Shown here piece by piece: positions 25,721-34,287 of a DNA stretch of 64,000 nucleotides (positions within the stretch are counted from its first letter, which is position 1; each line of letters opens with the position of its first letter). Source of the DNA: Nocardioides astragali (GTDB taxonomy: Bacteria > Actinomycetota > Actinomycetes > Propionibacteriales > Nocardioidaceae); the NCBI RefSeq assembly GCF_024436375.1, contig NZ_JAFMZM010000006.1:310001-374000 (forward strand). The letters are read 5' to 3'. Below the pieces are notes generated by a model. It saw only the letters and a program-made list of their open reading frames with translations, did no database searches and was not told where the DNA came from. Position numbers and translations under genes: made by a program.

Positions 25721-25760
25721 TGCCCGGGCTATACCGCTCCAGCGCTGGATCGGTACCGGC
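25721..25760 (+). promoter_or_regulatory. Triple TACCSG direct repeat (predicted SARP box 2)
   Basis: TGCCCG (degenerate) at 25721, TACCGC at 25732 and TACCGG at 25754: again 11 and 22 bp apart. It lies between regulator A and the next lipoprotein unit, 64 bases before ATG 25824. About 100 bp here are homologous to the promoter at 20727-20828, including the AGGAGATCG ribosome site. Confidence 0.65.
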
Positions 25761-25823
25761 TGGTGGCGAACTGGACACCCCGAGCCGAACGGCCCCGGGG
25801 ACCACACAGCCCAGGAGATCGCC

Positions 25824-25880
25824 ATGAACCACCGCGTCCCGGGCTCAACTCGCGACCGTGACCGCTCGGAGCCGTCATGA
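25824..25880 (+). CDS. 18-codon leader ORF, probably the remnant of a deleted gene
   Basis: ATG 25824 has the same AGGAG ribosome site as lipoprotein copy 1 but encodes only MNHRVPGSTRDRDRSEPS. Its stop overlaps the ATG of the following lipoprotein (ATGA). The stretch CCCGGGCTCAACTCGCGACC inside it resembles the 3' end of the membrane-protein gene at 21125 (CCCGGCCTCGACTCGCGACC), in a shifted frame. It therefore looks like a deletion joint that now works as a coupled leader. Translation is unproven. Confidence 0.4.
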   Translation: MNHRVPGSTRDRDRSEPS

Positions 25881-26068
25881 AGACCACCACCGCGCGCGCC
25901 CGCCGTGTCCTGGCCACCGGCTTCCTCCTCGCCACCGCGGGCATGGCCGCCGCGTGTGACCTGGTCGTCGGCCCGCCCGTCCGCGACGTCGGCTACGAGC
26001 ACAACGTCGGGCCGGCGACCGAACCTCTCACTGGCGGACCTACACCGTTCCCCGACCCCAGGCCCTGA
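25877..26068 (+). CDS. Short lipoprotein, regulator-associated family (copy 2)
   Basis: 63 aa. Signal peptide with Arg-rich start (KTTTARARRVLATGFLLATA) and lipobox AAAC; the mature part begins CDLVVGPPVRDVG, keeping C-x4-PP-x3-D-V-G of copies 1 and 3, and ends in a Pro-rich tail. No good ribosome site of its own; its ATG overlaps the stop of the 18-codon leader ORF, so it is probably translated by coupling. It is divergent from regulator A and convergent with regulator B. Confidence 0.7.
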   Translation: MKTTTARARRVLATGFLLATAGMAAACDLVVGPPVRDVGYEHNVGPATEPLTGGPTPFPDPRP

Positions 26069-26083
26069 GACGAAGGCGCTGGG

Positions 26084-29000
26084 CTACTGGGGGCACGTCG
26101 CGCGGAACGGCAGGTCGCCGAACTGCTCGGTCCACTCCTGACGCGTGAGGTCGCGGCCCACAGCGCGACAGGCGAACTCCACGGCGCTGCCCCTCGACAG
26201 GTCCCAGTCGTAGGCAAGCCCTGTGGCCCAGTCGAGGATCCGCGCCGTCCGACCGTCCGGGAGGAAGGCGCTCGTCAGTGACGACGACTCGGGCACGACC
26301 AGGGTCGCGGTGGGCGTGACTGTGGCGGCGTCCCACGCCGCGACGAGGCCGTTGGGGCTCGAGGACAGCAGCTGGGTCCCGTCGGGGGAGAAGACGACCT
26401 GCGACCGCTGGTCGCCTGCCCATTCCCGCGGCGGCGCGACGGGCCGCCCGGTCGACAGGTCGAGGACCTCCACCTTGCCCCGTGCTCCGGAGAGGGCGCC
26501 GTCGCCGTTGTCGCCTCCGCCGACGACGGCGTACCGGCCGTCAGGTGACACGTCGAGCCACTGGTGGTAGCGCATCTCCAGCGCGCCTCGTTGGACCACG
26601 ACGCCGTCGACGAGGTCGACGACCGCCCAGCCGCTGCTCGGGACCACGAAGCGGCCGGTCTCCTCGATCCCGCCGAGCAGCACGACCGCGGTACGTCGGT
26701 CCGGCCGTGCGACGACCCAGTTCACGGGCTCGCCCAGCTCCAGAGGCGTACCCACCTGCTGCAGGGTGGCACCGTCCAGGAGCGTGATGGTCCCATCGAG
26801 CTCGGATACGGCGATCCGGCTGCCGTCGGCCGTGTAGTCGATCTCGGTGATCCGCTGTCCGAGAAGGACGCTGCGCTGCCCGGTGGGCTTCCCGTTCTCG
26901 TCCCAGACCCTGATCTCGTCGTCCGCGGCCGTCGCGAAGTGGCGGCCGTTGGGGTGGAAGGCGCCATAGGTGTGGCGATAGCCCAGGAGAGGCGGGATCG
27001 TGGCGACGGTGCCGTCGCGGTAGTCGGCGACCGTCCAGGCGTTGTCGGACAGCACGACCGAGCGCTGGCCGTCCGCCGCCATCACGCCGAAGACGCCGCC
27101 GTGGCGCGATGACGTCGGCACCGATCGTATGTAGCCCCGCTCGCCGGTGAGGTCCCAGCTCCGGAGCGTGACGCCCCCGCGGCCGGCTGCGAGCAGGTAG
27201 GTCCCGTCCGAGGAGTAGTCGACGGCGTTGGCGTTGCCGCGGTCCAGCGCGAACGCACGGCGCGGGCGGCTCGGGTGGCCGAGGCGCCACTCCTGCACCT
27301 CGCGATCGTTCAACGTGGTCACGACGAACCTGCGCCCGTTCGGTGCGACCCGCAACGAGGCGACGTACCCGTCAGTCGGATAGCTGGCACGCACCCGGCC
27401 GCTGGTGCTGTCGAAGACCCGCGCCGTGTTGTTGTCGATGCCGATGACCTCATCGCCACCGGGGAGGACCTCGAGTGACCAGACGAAGTGGCGGTCGTTC
27501 GGGTCCAGCGAGCGCGAGCGCCCGGTGACCAGGGAGCGCCTGGTCAGGGGGTGGGAGGTGAAGAGCACCTCTCCCCGCTCGTCAAGCGCGACCTGGGGAT
27601 GGGCGTCGGCGCCGAACCGGAACCGCCGCGGCGTCCCGTCGCGCTCGAGGTCCCACACCAGGGCTGCGCTGACGAGTGTCGAAGGATCCGCCTCCGACGG
27701 GCCCTGCAACCCGGCGGCGAGGTGGCTCCCGTCGCCACTGAACGAGAGGTCGGTGGCCTGCCACCCACGACGTGGCAGGCCGCGCAGCGCCGTGGAAGGG
27801 ACGAGGCCGGGCACCGTGAGCAGGTCCAGCGGCCGACGCCCGTTCGGAGCTCGAGCGACCGCGAGCCACCGGCCGTCGGGGCTGAACTTCACCTGCTCGC
27901 CGAACGCAGGAGAGAAGGAGACCAGAGGGTCGCCCAGCTGGCGGTCGCCGGCGAGGTCGCCGGTCTCTGCATCGTAGAGACGCAGGTGGTGCGACTCGTC
28001 CAGGATCGCGACGAACCGCCCGTCGGCGCTGGCGTCCACGGAGAGGGGAAGGTCGCCCTCGATAGGTGTGGAGGAGACGAGCTCGGGCCGTTTCGTGATC
28101 GCGGCCAGCAGGCTGTTGTGCGTGCCGGGGGCAGGGTCGAGCCGCACGCCTGCGACGGCGAGCAGCAACGAAGTGTCGATGTCGCCGGTGACGAGCGCGC
28201 TGGCACCGGCGCGCCGGGCGACGGCCTCGATCTCAGCCGCAGCGGCAGCGTCCGCGTTGTCGCCCGCCCGATCCCACTGGGTGAGTGCCACACCGCCTCC
28301 GGCGACGGCGAGCAGGAGGAGCACGGTGGCGACGGCGAGCACCAGGCGCAGACGGGAGATCAGCCGGCCCTGTTCCCTGGCTCGCTCGACCGCGCTCTGC
28401 TCCTCGACCTCCGCCTGCACCTGTGCGGCCTCCAGGAAGTCGCGCTCGACGCTCGTGAGCGTCGCGCCCGTGCTGGTCCACCAGTCCAGCGCGCGGGTGA
28501 GCCGGACCCCGCGGTAGAGCTCGCTGTCAGGACGGCCCAAGGTGTCCCAGGCGTCGGCGGTCGCGCTCAGGTGGTGCAGGATCCGACGCCCGTCGACGTC
28601 GTCCTCCAGCCACCCACGCAGCCGGGGCCAGGCCCTGGCCAAGGATTCGTGCGTGATCTCGAGGACACCGTCGTCGCTGGTCACGAGGCGGGCCGAGACC
28701 AGCATCTCGATCAACCGGTCGTGATCGACGTCGGTGCCGATCAGCCGGCGGGGCACACGGGTGCGCACCGGTTCGCCCTCGGCCCCCGGAGACAGCAGTC
28801 GCAGCACGAGGTCCCGCAGCGCCTCGCGCAGGTCCGGCTCGACCTGCGCGTAGAGCCGCTCGGCCGACTGCGCCACGGCGCCGTGGATGCCACCGCTGGC
28901 GCGATAGCCGTCGACGGTGAGGGTGTTGCCCTCGCGCCGCGTCCACGTCTCGAGCAGCGCGTGGGAGAGGAGCGGCAGCGCTCCCGGATCGTCGCGGACC

Positions 29001-30319
29001 TCGGTGACGAGGAGGTCGACCAGGCCGGGCTCGAGGATCAACCCGGCCTGACGGGCGGGTCCGACCACCGCCAGGCGCATCCCGTCCTCGTCCAGTCCGC
29101 CGACGAGGAAGAGGCCGCGCTCGACGAGCCGGCTGAAGGCGGTGTACGCGGTGAGGTCCGCAAGGCGGTCTGCGCGCAGGGCCACCACGATGGGGCGGAT
29201 CGCCACCTCCTCCACGAGGCGGTCGAGGAAGGCGCGGGTCTCGTCAGGGTCCTCGCAGAGGGTGAAGAGCTCTTCGGCCTGGTCGACCAGGAGGGCGTCG
29301 CTGGTGCCCAGGGCAGTGAGCGTCGAGAGTGCCTGCACCGGGTATCGGCCGGGCGTGATCGTCACGACCCGGGAGCCGCGCTGACGGAGGCGGGCACCGA
29401 TCCCGGCCCGCATCAGTGACGACTTGCCCGAGCCCGACGGGCCGACGAGGGCGAGCAGCCGCTGACGATCGAGGATCGCCAGCCCGGCCTCGATCTCCGA
29501 CTCGCGGCCGAAGAACCGGTCGGCCTCGGTGACGTCGTACGCCTGGAGGCCCTGCCACGGACAGGTCGGGGGCGCCACGGTCGCCTCGTCGTGCTGGAGC
29601 GCGGGGTCCTGCCGGAGGATGGACTGCTCGAGGGCCACGACGTCGGGCGCGGGGTCGATGCCGAGCTCGCGGGCCAGGACGGCCCGGAGCTGCCGGATGG
29701 TGCGCAGCGCCTCGCCCTGTGCGCCGGTGCGGTACTGAGCGAGGGCGAGCAGCTCCCAGCGGCGCTCGCGCAACGGGGCGGCGCGGACCATCTCGTGCGC
29801 CCGAGGAAGGGCCTCGCGGGCACGGCCGCCGCGCAGCTGCGCGTCGAGCAGCAGCTCCTCCGCGTCGCGGCGCAGCTCCTCGAGGCGGCCGGCCTCACGG
29901 CGGGCGGGCGGCCATTCAGGCAGGTCGGTGAAGGCCGGCCCCCGCCACAGGCCGAGCGCCCGCTCCAGCAGGAACGAGACGCGGTCCGCCTCGCCGAGCT
30001 CGAGGAGCTCGCGGGCCCTCGCCACCTGGGACTCGAACCGCTGGGCGTCGAGGTCGTCGGCGCGAGCACCGAGCCGGTAGCCGTCAGCGGTGGTCTCGAT
30101 GGCATCGGCCCCGAGGGCCTTGCGCAGCCGGACGATGCAGGACTGGAGGTTCTTGTGGGCGGAGGCCGGGGGAGTGTCTCCCCACAGGGCGTCCGCCAGC
30201 TCGTCGGCCGTGACGGATCGTCCCTGGCGGACTGCCAGGGCCTGGAGTACGACTCGGTCGCGTGGGCCGAGACGTCCCGAGCCGTCCACGGCCAGCGGAC
30301 CGAGGACCTGGATGCCCAC
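26084..30319 (-). CDS. Membrane-spanning SARP/BTAD - STAND ATPase - WD40 regulator B
   Basis: 1411 aa, paralogue of regulator A with the same domain order: winged helix ~1-95 (LADALWGDTPPASAHKNLQS), BTAD ~97-240, STAND-type NTPase with Walker A GPSGSGKSS at 293-301 and acidic box LLVDQAEELF, basic stretch REQGRLISRLRL, one membrane helix (VLAVATVLLLLAVAGGGVAL), then WD40-like repeats and the tail FACRAVGRDLTRQEW. The N-terminal 600 residues are far more similar to A than the propeller is, so the DNA-binding and switch parts are conserved while the sensor part has diverged. Divergent from lipoprotein copy 3 across box 3. Long antisense frames here are shadows. Confidence 0.9.
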   Translation of the reverse strand: MGIQVLGPLAVDGSGRLGPRDRVVLQALAVRQGRSVTADELADALWGDTPPASAHKNLQSCIVRLRKALGADAIETTADGYRLGARADDLDAQRFESQVARARELLELGEADRVSFLLERALGLWRGPAFTDLPEWPPARREAGRLEELRRDAEELLLDAQLRGGRAREALPRAHEMVRAAPLRERRWELLALAQYRTGAQGEALRTIRQLRAVLARELGIDPAPDVVALEQSILRQDPALQHDEATVAPPTCPWQGLQAYDVTEADRFFGRESEIEAGLAILDRQRLLALVGPSGSGKSSLMRAGIGARLRQRGSRVVTITPGRYPVQALSTLTALGTSDALLVDQAEELFTLCEDPDETRAFLDRLVEEVAIRPIVVALRADRLADLTAYTAFSRLVERGLFLVGGLDEDGMRLAVVGPARQAGLILEPGLVDLLVTEVRDDPGALPLLSHALLETWTRREGNTLTVDGYRASGGIHGAVAQSAERLYAQVEPDLREALRDLVLRLLSPGAEGEPVRTRVPRRLIGTDVDHDRLIEMLVSARLVTSDDGVLEITHESLARAWPRLRGWLEDDVDGRRILHHLSATADAWDTLGRPDSELYRGVRLTRALDWWTSTGATLTSVERDFLEAAQVQAEVEEQSAVERAREQGRLISRLRLVLAVATVLLLLAVAGGGVALTQWDRAGDNADAAAAAEIEAVARRAGASALVTGDIDTSLLLAVAGVRLDPAPGTHNSLLAAITKRPELVSSTPIEGDLPLSVDASADGRFVAILDESHHLRLYDAETGDLAGDRQLGDPLVSFSPAFGEQVKFSPDGRWLAVARAPNGRRPLDLLTVPGLVPSTALRGLPRRGWQATDLSFSGDGSHLAAGLQGPSEADPSTLVSAALVWDLERDGTPRRFRFGADAHPQVALDERGEVLFTSHPLTRRSLVTGRSRSLDPNDRHFVWSLEVLPGGDEVIGIDNNTARVFDSTSGRVRASYPTDGYVASLRVAPNGRRFVVTTLNDREVQEWRLGHPSRPRRAFALDRGNANAVDYSSDGTYLLAAGRGGVTLRSWDLTGERGYIRSVPTSSRHGGVFGVMAADGQRSVVLSDNAWTVADYRDGTVATIPPLLGYRHTYGAFHPNGRHFATAADDEIRVWDENGKPTGQRSVLLGQRITEIDYTADGSRIAVSELDGTITLLDGATLQQVGTPLELGEPVNWVVARPDRRTAVVLLGGIEETGRFVVPSSGWAVVDLVDGVVVQRGALEMRYHQWLDVSPDGRYAVVGGGDNGDGALSGARGKVEVLDLSTGRPVAPPREWAGDQRSQVVFSPDGTQLLSSSPNGLVAAWDAATVTPTATLVVPESSSLTSAFLPDGRTARILDWATGLAYDWDLSRGSAVEFACRAVGRDLTRQEWTEQFGDLPFRATCPQ

Positions 30320-30360
30320 AGGTCAACGGTGCGCCTGACAGCGGAGTGCGTCAACGATGC

Positions 30361-30402
30361 GGATACCGGACGGATACCGCCGCGGAGCGAGTCGGATACC
30401 GG
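30361..30402 (+). promoter_or_regulatory. Triple GGATACCG direct repeat (predicted SARP box 3)
   Basis: The octamer GGATACCG occurs exactly three times at 30361, 30372 and 30394, spaced 11 and 22 bp. This is the best-preserved of the three boxes. It lies between regulator B (start 30319) and lipoprotein copy 3 (ATG 30477). Confidence 0.75.
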
Positions 30403-30476
30403 CCCGGATCAACGTCGGGTGGTCGGGCATTCCCGTCCGGCACCCGACAACAACCATCGCTTGGAAGGACCAGACC

Positions 30477-30740
30477 ATGAACATCATCACGACTGTGCGC
30501 ACCTGTGTGGTGGCAGCCACCTTCGGTGCCGCGAGCCTGGCGTTGAGCTCGTGCGGGGAGGAGGTGCAGCCGCCCGAGCAGGAGATCGGTGTCGTGCTGC
30601 CGGAGCCGGAGACCAAGCACTACGAGCCGGCCTGCAACACCCGGGCCGCGGTCAGGCCGTGCCCCGAGAAGAAGTCCCGGTCCGGCACCGGCACCCGCAA
30701 CCGGATGGAGTTCGAGGACGAGTTCGTCCTCGGCAGGTGA
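30477..30740 (+). CDS. Short lipoprotein, regulator-associated family (copy 3)
   Basis: 87 aa. Signal peptide MNIITTVRTCVVAATFGAAS with lipobox LSSC; the mature start CGEEVQPPEQEIG closely matches copy 1 (CGEDLEPPANDIG), and the end NRMEFEDEFVLGR matches GRMDFGDGEAKL. Two further cysteines (ACNTRAAVRPC) may form a disulfide. GGAAGGA 7 bases upstream is the ribosome site. Predicted partner or target of regulator B. Confidence 0.8.
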   Translation: MNIITTVRTCVVAATFGAASLALSSCGEEVQPPEQEIGVVLPEPETKHYEPACNTRAAVRPCPEKKSRSGTGTRNRMEFEDEFVLGR

Positions 30741-30760
30741 GGCCCGGGATCCGGACCTCA
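30738..30760. terminator. Possible bidirectional terminator hairpin containing both stop codons
   Basis: TGAGGCCCGG and CCGGACCTCA pair around three bases, with one mismatch. The left TGA is the stop of lipoprotein copy 3 and the right TCA is the minus-strand stop of the ABC exporter gene. Confidence 0.4.
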
Positions 30761-32506
30761 CCCCTTCCCGTGCCAGGAGTCCCAGAGCGCGGCGTACGAC
30801 CCGCCGGCGGCGACGAGGTCGTCGTGTGAACCGAACTCCGAGATCAGCCCGTCCTCGACCACCGCGACCCGGTCGGCGTCGTGGGCGGAGAAGAGGCGGT
30901 GGGCGATCGCGATGACCGTACGTCCCTCCAGCACTGCTGCGAGCGAGCGTTCGAGGTGCCGGGCCGCGCGAGGGTCGATGAGCGAGGTGGCCTCGTCGAG
31001 CACGAGGGTGTGCGGGTCGGCGAGCACCAGCCGCGCGAGGGCGATCTGCTGCGCGTGGGCAGCCGTCACGCTGCGCCCGCCGGAGCCGATGACCGTCTCC
31101 AGCCCGGCGGGCAGCGTGGCCACCCACTCGTGCGCGTCCACCGCCTCGAGCGCGGCGTGGACCTCCTCGTCGGTCGCGTCCGGTCGCGCCAGGATGACGT
31201 TCTCGCGCAGCGTGCCGACGAAGACGTGGTGCTCCTGCGTCACCAGCGCGACGTGGCCGCGCAGGTCGCCGAGGGGCAGCTCGACCAGGCCGACGTCGCC
31301 GACGGTCACCGCCCCGGTGCGCGGCGGGTGGATGCCGGCGAGCAGCCGGCCCAGCGTGGACTTGCCCGCCCCGGACGGGCCCACCATCGCGATCCGCTCA
31401 CCCACGCCGACGTCGAGGTCGACGCCGTGCAGCACGTCGCGGCCCTCGACGTAGGAGAACCTCACGTCCTCGGCGTCGAGCTTCTCCGAGGACGGGACGC
31501 GACCGGAGACCGAGCGGTCGTCGGGCACCTGCGCGACGCCCAGCAGGCGGGAGAGGGCGGCAGCGCCGAGCTGGAGCTCGTCGAGGATGGACACGATCCG
31601 GTCGACGGGGTCGATGAGCATCTGGACGTAGAGCGTCGCGGTCGTGACCTCGGCGAGCGAGACCTCGCCGCGCGTGTAGAGCCAGCCGCCGAAGAGCAAC
31701 GTGCCGACCACCGGCAGGAGGTAGCTCAGCTCCATGCTCGGGAAGAAGACCGTCCGCAGGCGGAGGGTGTACTTCTCCGCGGTGAACGACGCGGCGCAGT
31801 CCTCGTCGCACATCTGCACGCGCTTCGGGCCGAGCCCGAGCGCCTCGACGGTGCGTGCCCCCTCGACGGTCTCGGACATCGTGGTCGTGATCTGGGAGTA
31901 GGACGCGGTCTCGGCGAGGTAGCCGTCCTTGGCGCGGGCGAGGTACCACCGCAGGCCGATCACGAGCGGCGGCAGCGCGAGCAGGCAGGGCAGCGCGACC
32001 CACCAGCCCACGCTGAGCGCCGCGGCGAAGGTCAGCACGGCGGAGACGACCGCGATGGTCCACTCGGGCAGCGCCCACCGCACCGACCATCCCAGCCGGT
32101 CGATGTCGGATCCCGTACGGGTCAGCAGGTCGCCGGAGCCCGCGGCCTCGACGGTGCCGACCGGGAGCGCGAGAGTGTTGGCGACGAAGTCCTCGCGGAG
32201 CTCGGCCAGCACCAGCTCACCCATCACCTGGGAGCGGTAGCGGGCGAAGCGGGTCAGCACCGACTGCAGCACGAGGAAGACCGCGAGCCAGATGACGATC
32301 TCGTCGACGTGGGCGCGGGTCGTCCCTTCCTCGACCGCCTCGACGAGGCCGCCGAGCAGCCGCGGGGCAGCGAGCGCGGTGAGTGCCGCGAGCACGTGCA
32401 ACCCCAAGGCTGTCCACAGGAGGCGGGGGTGGCGGTGCGCGACCTGGCCGACATAGCGGCGTACGGCCCTACCGTCGGCGATCGGGAGCCGGGTCGTCAC
32501 ACTCAC
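30758..32506 (-). CDS. ABC exporter half, catalytic ATPase with degenerate signature
   Basis: 582 aa: six-helix transmembrane domain (residues ~1-320) plus ABC domain. Walker A GPSGAGKST, Q-loop LVTQEHHVF, Walker B TLVLDEATS and H-loop IAIAHRLFS are intact, but the LSGGQ signature is replaced by VTAAHAQQIAL. GTG 32506 overlaps the upstream stop (GTGA), so it is coupled to the gene at 32503-34215, whose ABC domain has the opposite defects. Together they should form a heterodimer with a single working ATP site. Substrate unknown; exporters of this type move drugs, peptides or lipids. Confidence 0.9.
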   Translation of the reverse strand: MSVTTRLPIADGRAVRRYVGQVAHRHPRLLWTALGLHVLAALTALAAPRLLGGLVEAVEEGTTRAHVDEIVIWLAVFLVLQSVLTRFARYRSQVMGELVLAELREDFVANTLALPVGTVEAAGSGDLLTRTGSDIDRLGWSVRWALPEWTIAVVSAVLTFAAALSVGWWVALPCLLALPPLVIGLRWYLARAKDGYLAETASYSQITTTMSETVEGARTVEALGLGPKRVQMCDEDCAASFTAEKYTLRLRTVFFPSMELSYLLPVVGTLLFGGWLYTRGEVSLAEVTTATLYVQMLIDPVDRIVSILDELQLGAAALSRLLGVAQVPDDRSVSGRVPSSEKLDAEDVRFSYVEGRDVLHGVDLDVGVGERIAMVGPSGAGKSTLGRLLAGIHPPRTGAVTVGDVGLVELPLGDLRGHVALVTQEHHVFVGTLRENVILARPDATDEEVHAALEAVDAHEWVATLPAGLETVIGSGGRSVTAAHAQQIALARLVLADPHTLVLDEATSLIDPRAARHLERSLAAVLEGRTVIAIAHRLFSAHDADRVAVVEDGLISEFGSHDDLVAAGGSYAALWDSWHGKG

Positions 32507-34215
32507 AGGACCGCCTCCACGTCTCGTACGACGACGCGGCGGTAGGCCGGCAGGTCGCCGAGCAGCTCCGCGTGGGTGCCCACGGCGACGACCCGCCCGT
32601 CCACCAGGAACGCCACCTCGTCGACGGCGTCCAGCAGCAGCGGGCTCACCGTGGTGACGACCGTGGTGCGACCGGCGCGGTGGGCACGCAGACGGTCGGC
32701 GATCCGGGCCTCGGTGTGGGCGTCCACCGCGCTGGTCGGCTCCACCAGGACCAGGATCTCGGGGTCGGCGGCGAGCGCACGGGCCAGCACGAGGCGCTGG
32801 CGCTGGCCCCCGGAGAAGGAGCGGCCCTTCTCGGTGACGACGGAGTCGAGGCCATCGGGCAGCGCTTCGAGGATGTCCTCGGCCGACGCGGTGAACAGGG
32901 CCTTCTCGACGTCGCCGTTGCCACGCTCGTCGATCCGGTCGGCCAAGCGGCCGGCGAACAGCGCGGCCCCGGTGTCGGACACCATGATCCGCTCGCGGAC
33001 GTCCGCGTGGCGCATCGACGTGAGGGACACGCCGCCGAGCGAGACCTCGTCGTCCTGCTCGGCCGCGCAGAGTCCGAGGCGGTCGGCGAGCAGGGCCGAG
33101 TCGTCGGGCTGCTCGCACACGATCGCGGTCAGCAGCCCCGACCGGACCCGCAGGCCCGAGCGGGCGTCCACCAGCTCGGCACCGGCGGGGGGCGGGGTGG
33201 CCGGCGAGACGGGCTCGACGACGTCCGGCTCCAGCGACAGCACGCGGCACACGCGCGAGGCGGCGACCCGGCCGCGGATCAGCTTGTTGGCGAACTCGGT
33301 CGCGGTGCGCAGCGGCAGCATCAGGAACGCGGAGTAGCCGTAGAACGCGACGAGCTCACCCGCCGTGATCGCACCGGTGACCGCCTGGCGCGCGCCCAGC
33401 CAGACCACGAGCACGACGAAGATGCCGGGCAGGAAGACCTGCAGGGCGTCGAGGACGGACTGCAGCTTCGCGACGTTGACCGCCGCGGTCCGGGTCGCCT
33501 GGGACTCGCGCCGGTAGCGGTCGAGGAACACGCCCTCGCCGCCGATCCCGCGCAGCACGCGGAGCCCTCCGACGATGTCGGTGCCGGTGTTGGAGAGGTC
33601 GGAGCGCATCTGTCGCTCGGTGGCGCTGCGCGCCTGGAGCGGCTTGAGGATCGGCCCCATCACCAGCATCAGGAGCGGCACGCCGAGCAGCACGACCAGC
33701 CCCAGCTGGACCGAGGTGCTGAGCAGGATCGAGGAGACGAGGAAGAACGAGACGATCGCGCCGGCGAAACGGGCGGTCACGTCCATCACGTTGCCGATGT
33801 GGTCGAGGTCGGTGGTGCCGATCGCGATGACCTCGCCGGTGCTGACCTTGCGTGGCAGCGAGCCGCCCAGCCGCACGGACTGGCGGGTCGTGAGCTGCAC
33901 GATCCGGTAGGACGCGGTCAGCCAGTTGGTGACGGCGAAGCGGTGCCGCATGATCCCGGTGACCGCCTGGAGCAGGCCGATCGCGAGCATTGCGCCGGCC
34001 CAGAGCAGCAGCTGCTGCTGGTCCTTGTCGGCGACGCCGCGATCGATGGCGCGGCCGAGCACGGCGGGCATCACCGCCTGGCACGACATCCAGACGATCC
34101 CGAACGCCATGCCCCCGAGCATCGTGTGCCACTGATGCCTGGCCAGCCACCACAGCAGCCGGCCGGGAGAGCGGTCGTCCGCGACGCCAGGGTCGGGGAC
34201 GGGGAGAGTGCGCAC
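32503..34215 (-). CDS. ABC exporter half, degenerate ATPase with intact signature
   Basis: 570 aa with an N-terminal six-helix domain (RLLWWLARHQWHTMLGGMAF ... TGEVIAIGTTDLDHIGNVMD) and a C-terminal ABC domain. The Walker A loop is absent (TAIVCEQPDDSALLADRLG stands in its place), Walker B lacks its Asp (EILVLVEPTSAVD) and the H-loop His is Ser (VVTTVSP), but the signature FSGGQRQRLVLARAL is perfect. It can complete the ATP site of its partner but cannot itself hydrolyse. GTG start preceded by TAGGAT at 7 bases, so probably leaderless. Two-gene operon. Confidence 0.88.
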   Translation of the reverse strand: MRTLPVPDPGVADDRSPGRLLWWLARHQWHTMLGGMAFGIVWMSCQAVMPAVLGRAIDRGVADKDQQQLLLWAGAMLAIGLLQAVTGIMRHRFAVTNWLTASYRIVQLTTRQSVRLGGSLPRKVSTGEVIAIGTTDLDHIGNVMDVTARFAGAIVSFFLVSSILLSTSVQLGLVVLLGVPLLMLVMGPILKPLQARSATERQMRSDLSNTGTDIVGGLRVLRGIGGEGVFLDRYRRESQATRTAAVNVAKLQSVLDALQVFLPGIFVVLVVWLGARQAVTGAITAGELVAFYGYSAFLMLPLRTATEFANKLIRGRVAASRVCRVLSLEPDVVEPVSPATPPPAGAELVDARSGLRVRSGLLTAIVCEQPDDSALLADRLGLCAAEQDDEVSLGGVSLTSMRHADVRERIMVSDTGAALFAGRLADRIDERGNGDVEKALFTASAEDILEALPDGLDSVVTEKGRSFSGGQRQRLVLARALAADPEILVLVEPTSAVDAHTEARIADRLRAHRAGRTTVVTTVSPLLLDAVDEVAFLVDGRVVAVGTHAELLGDLPAYRRVVVRDVEAVL

Positions 34216-34222
34216 CGGTCCG

Positions 34223-34228
34223 ATCCTA
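34223..34228 (-). promoter_or_regulatory. -10 box TAGGAT (minus strand) for the ABC exporter operon
   Basis: TAGGAT, 7 bases, then GTG 34215. Confidence 0.55.
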
Positions 34229-34287
34229 GATTTCGCAGGCCGGTGCGCACGAATCCTTTACGGCCGTCGTTCAGGTCGCCACGTCGG

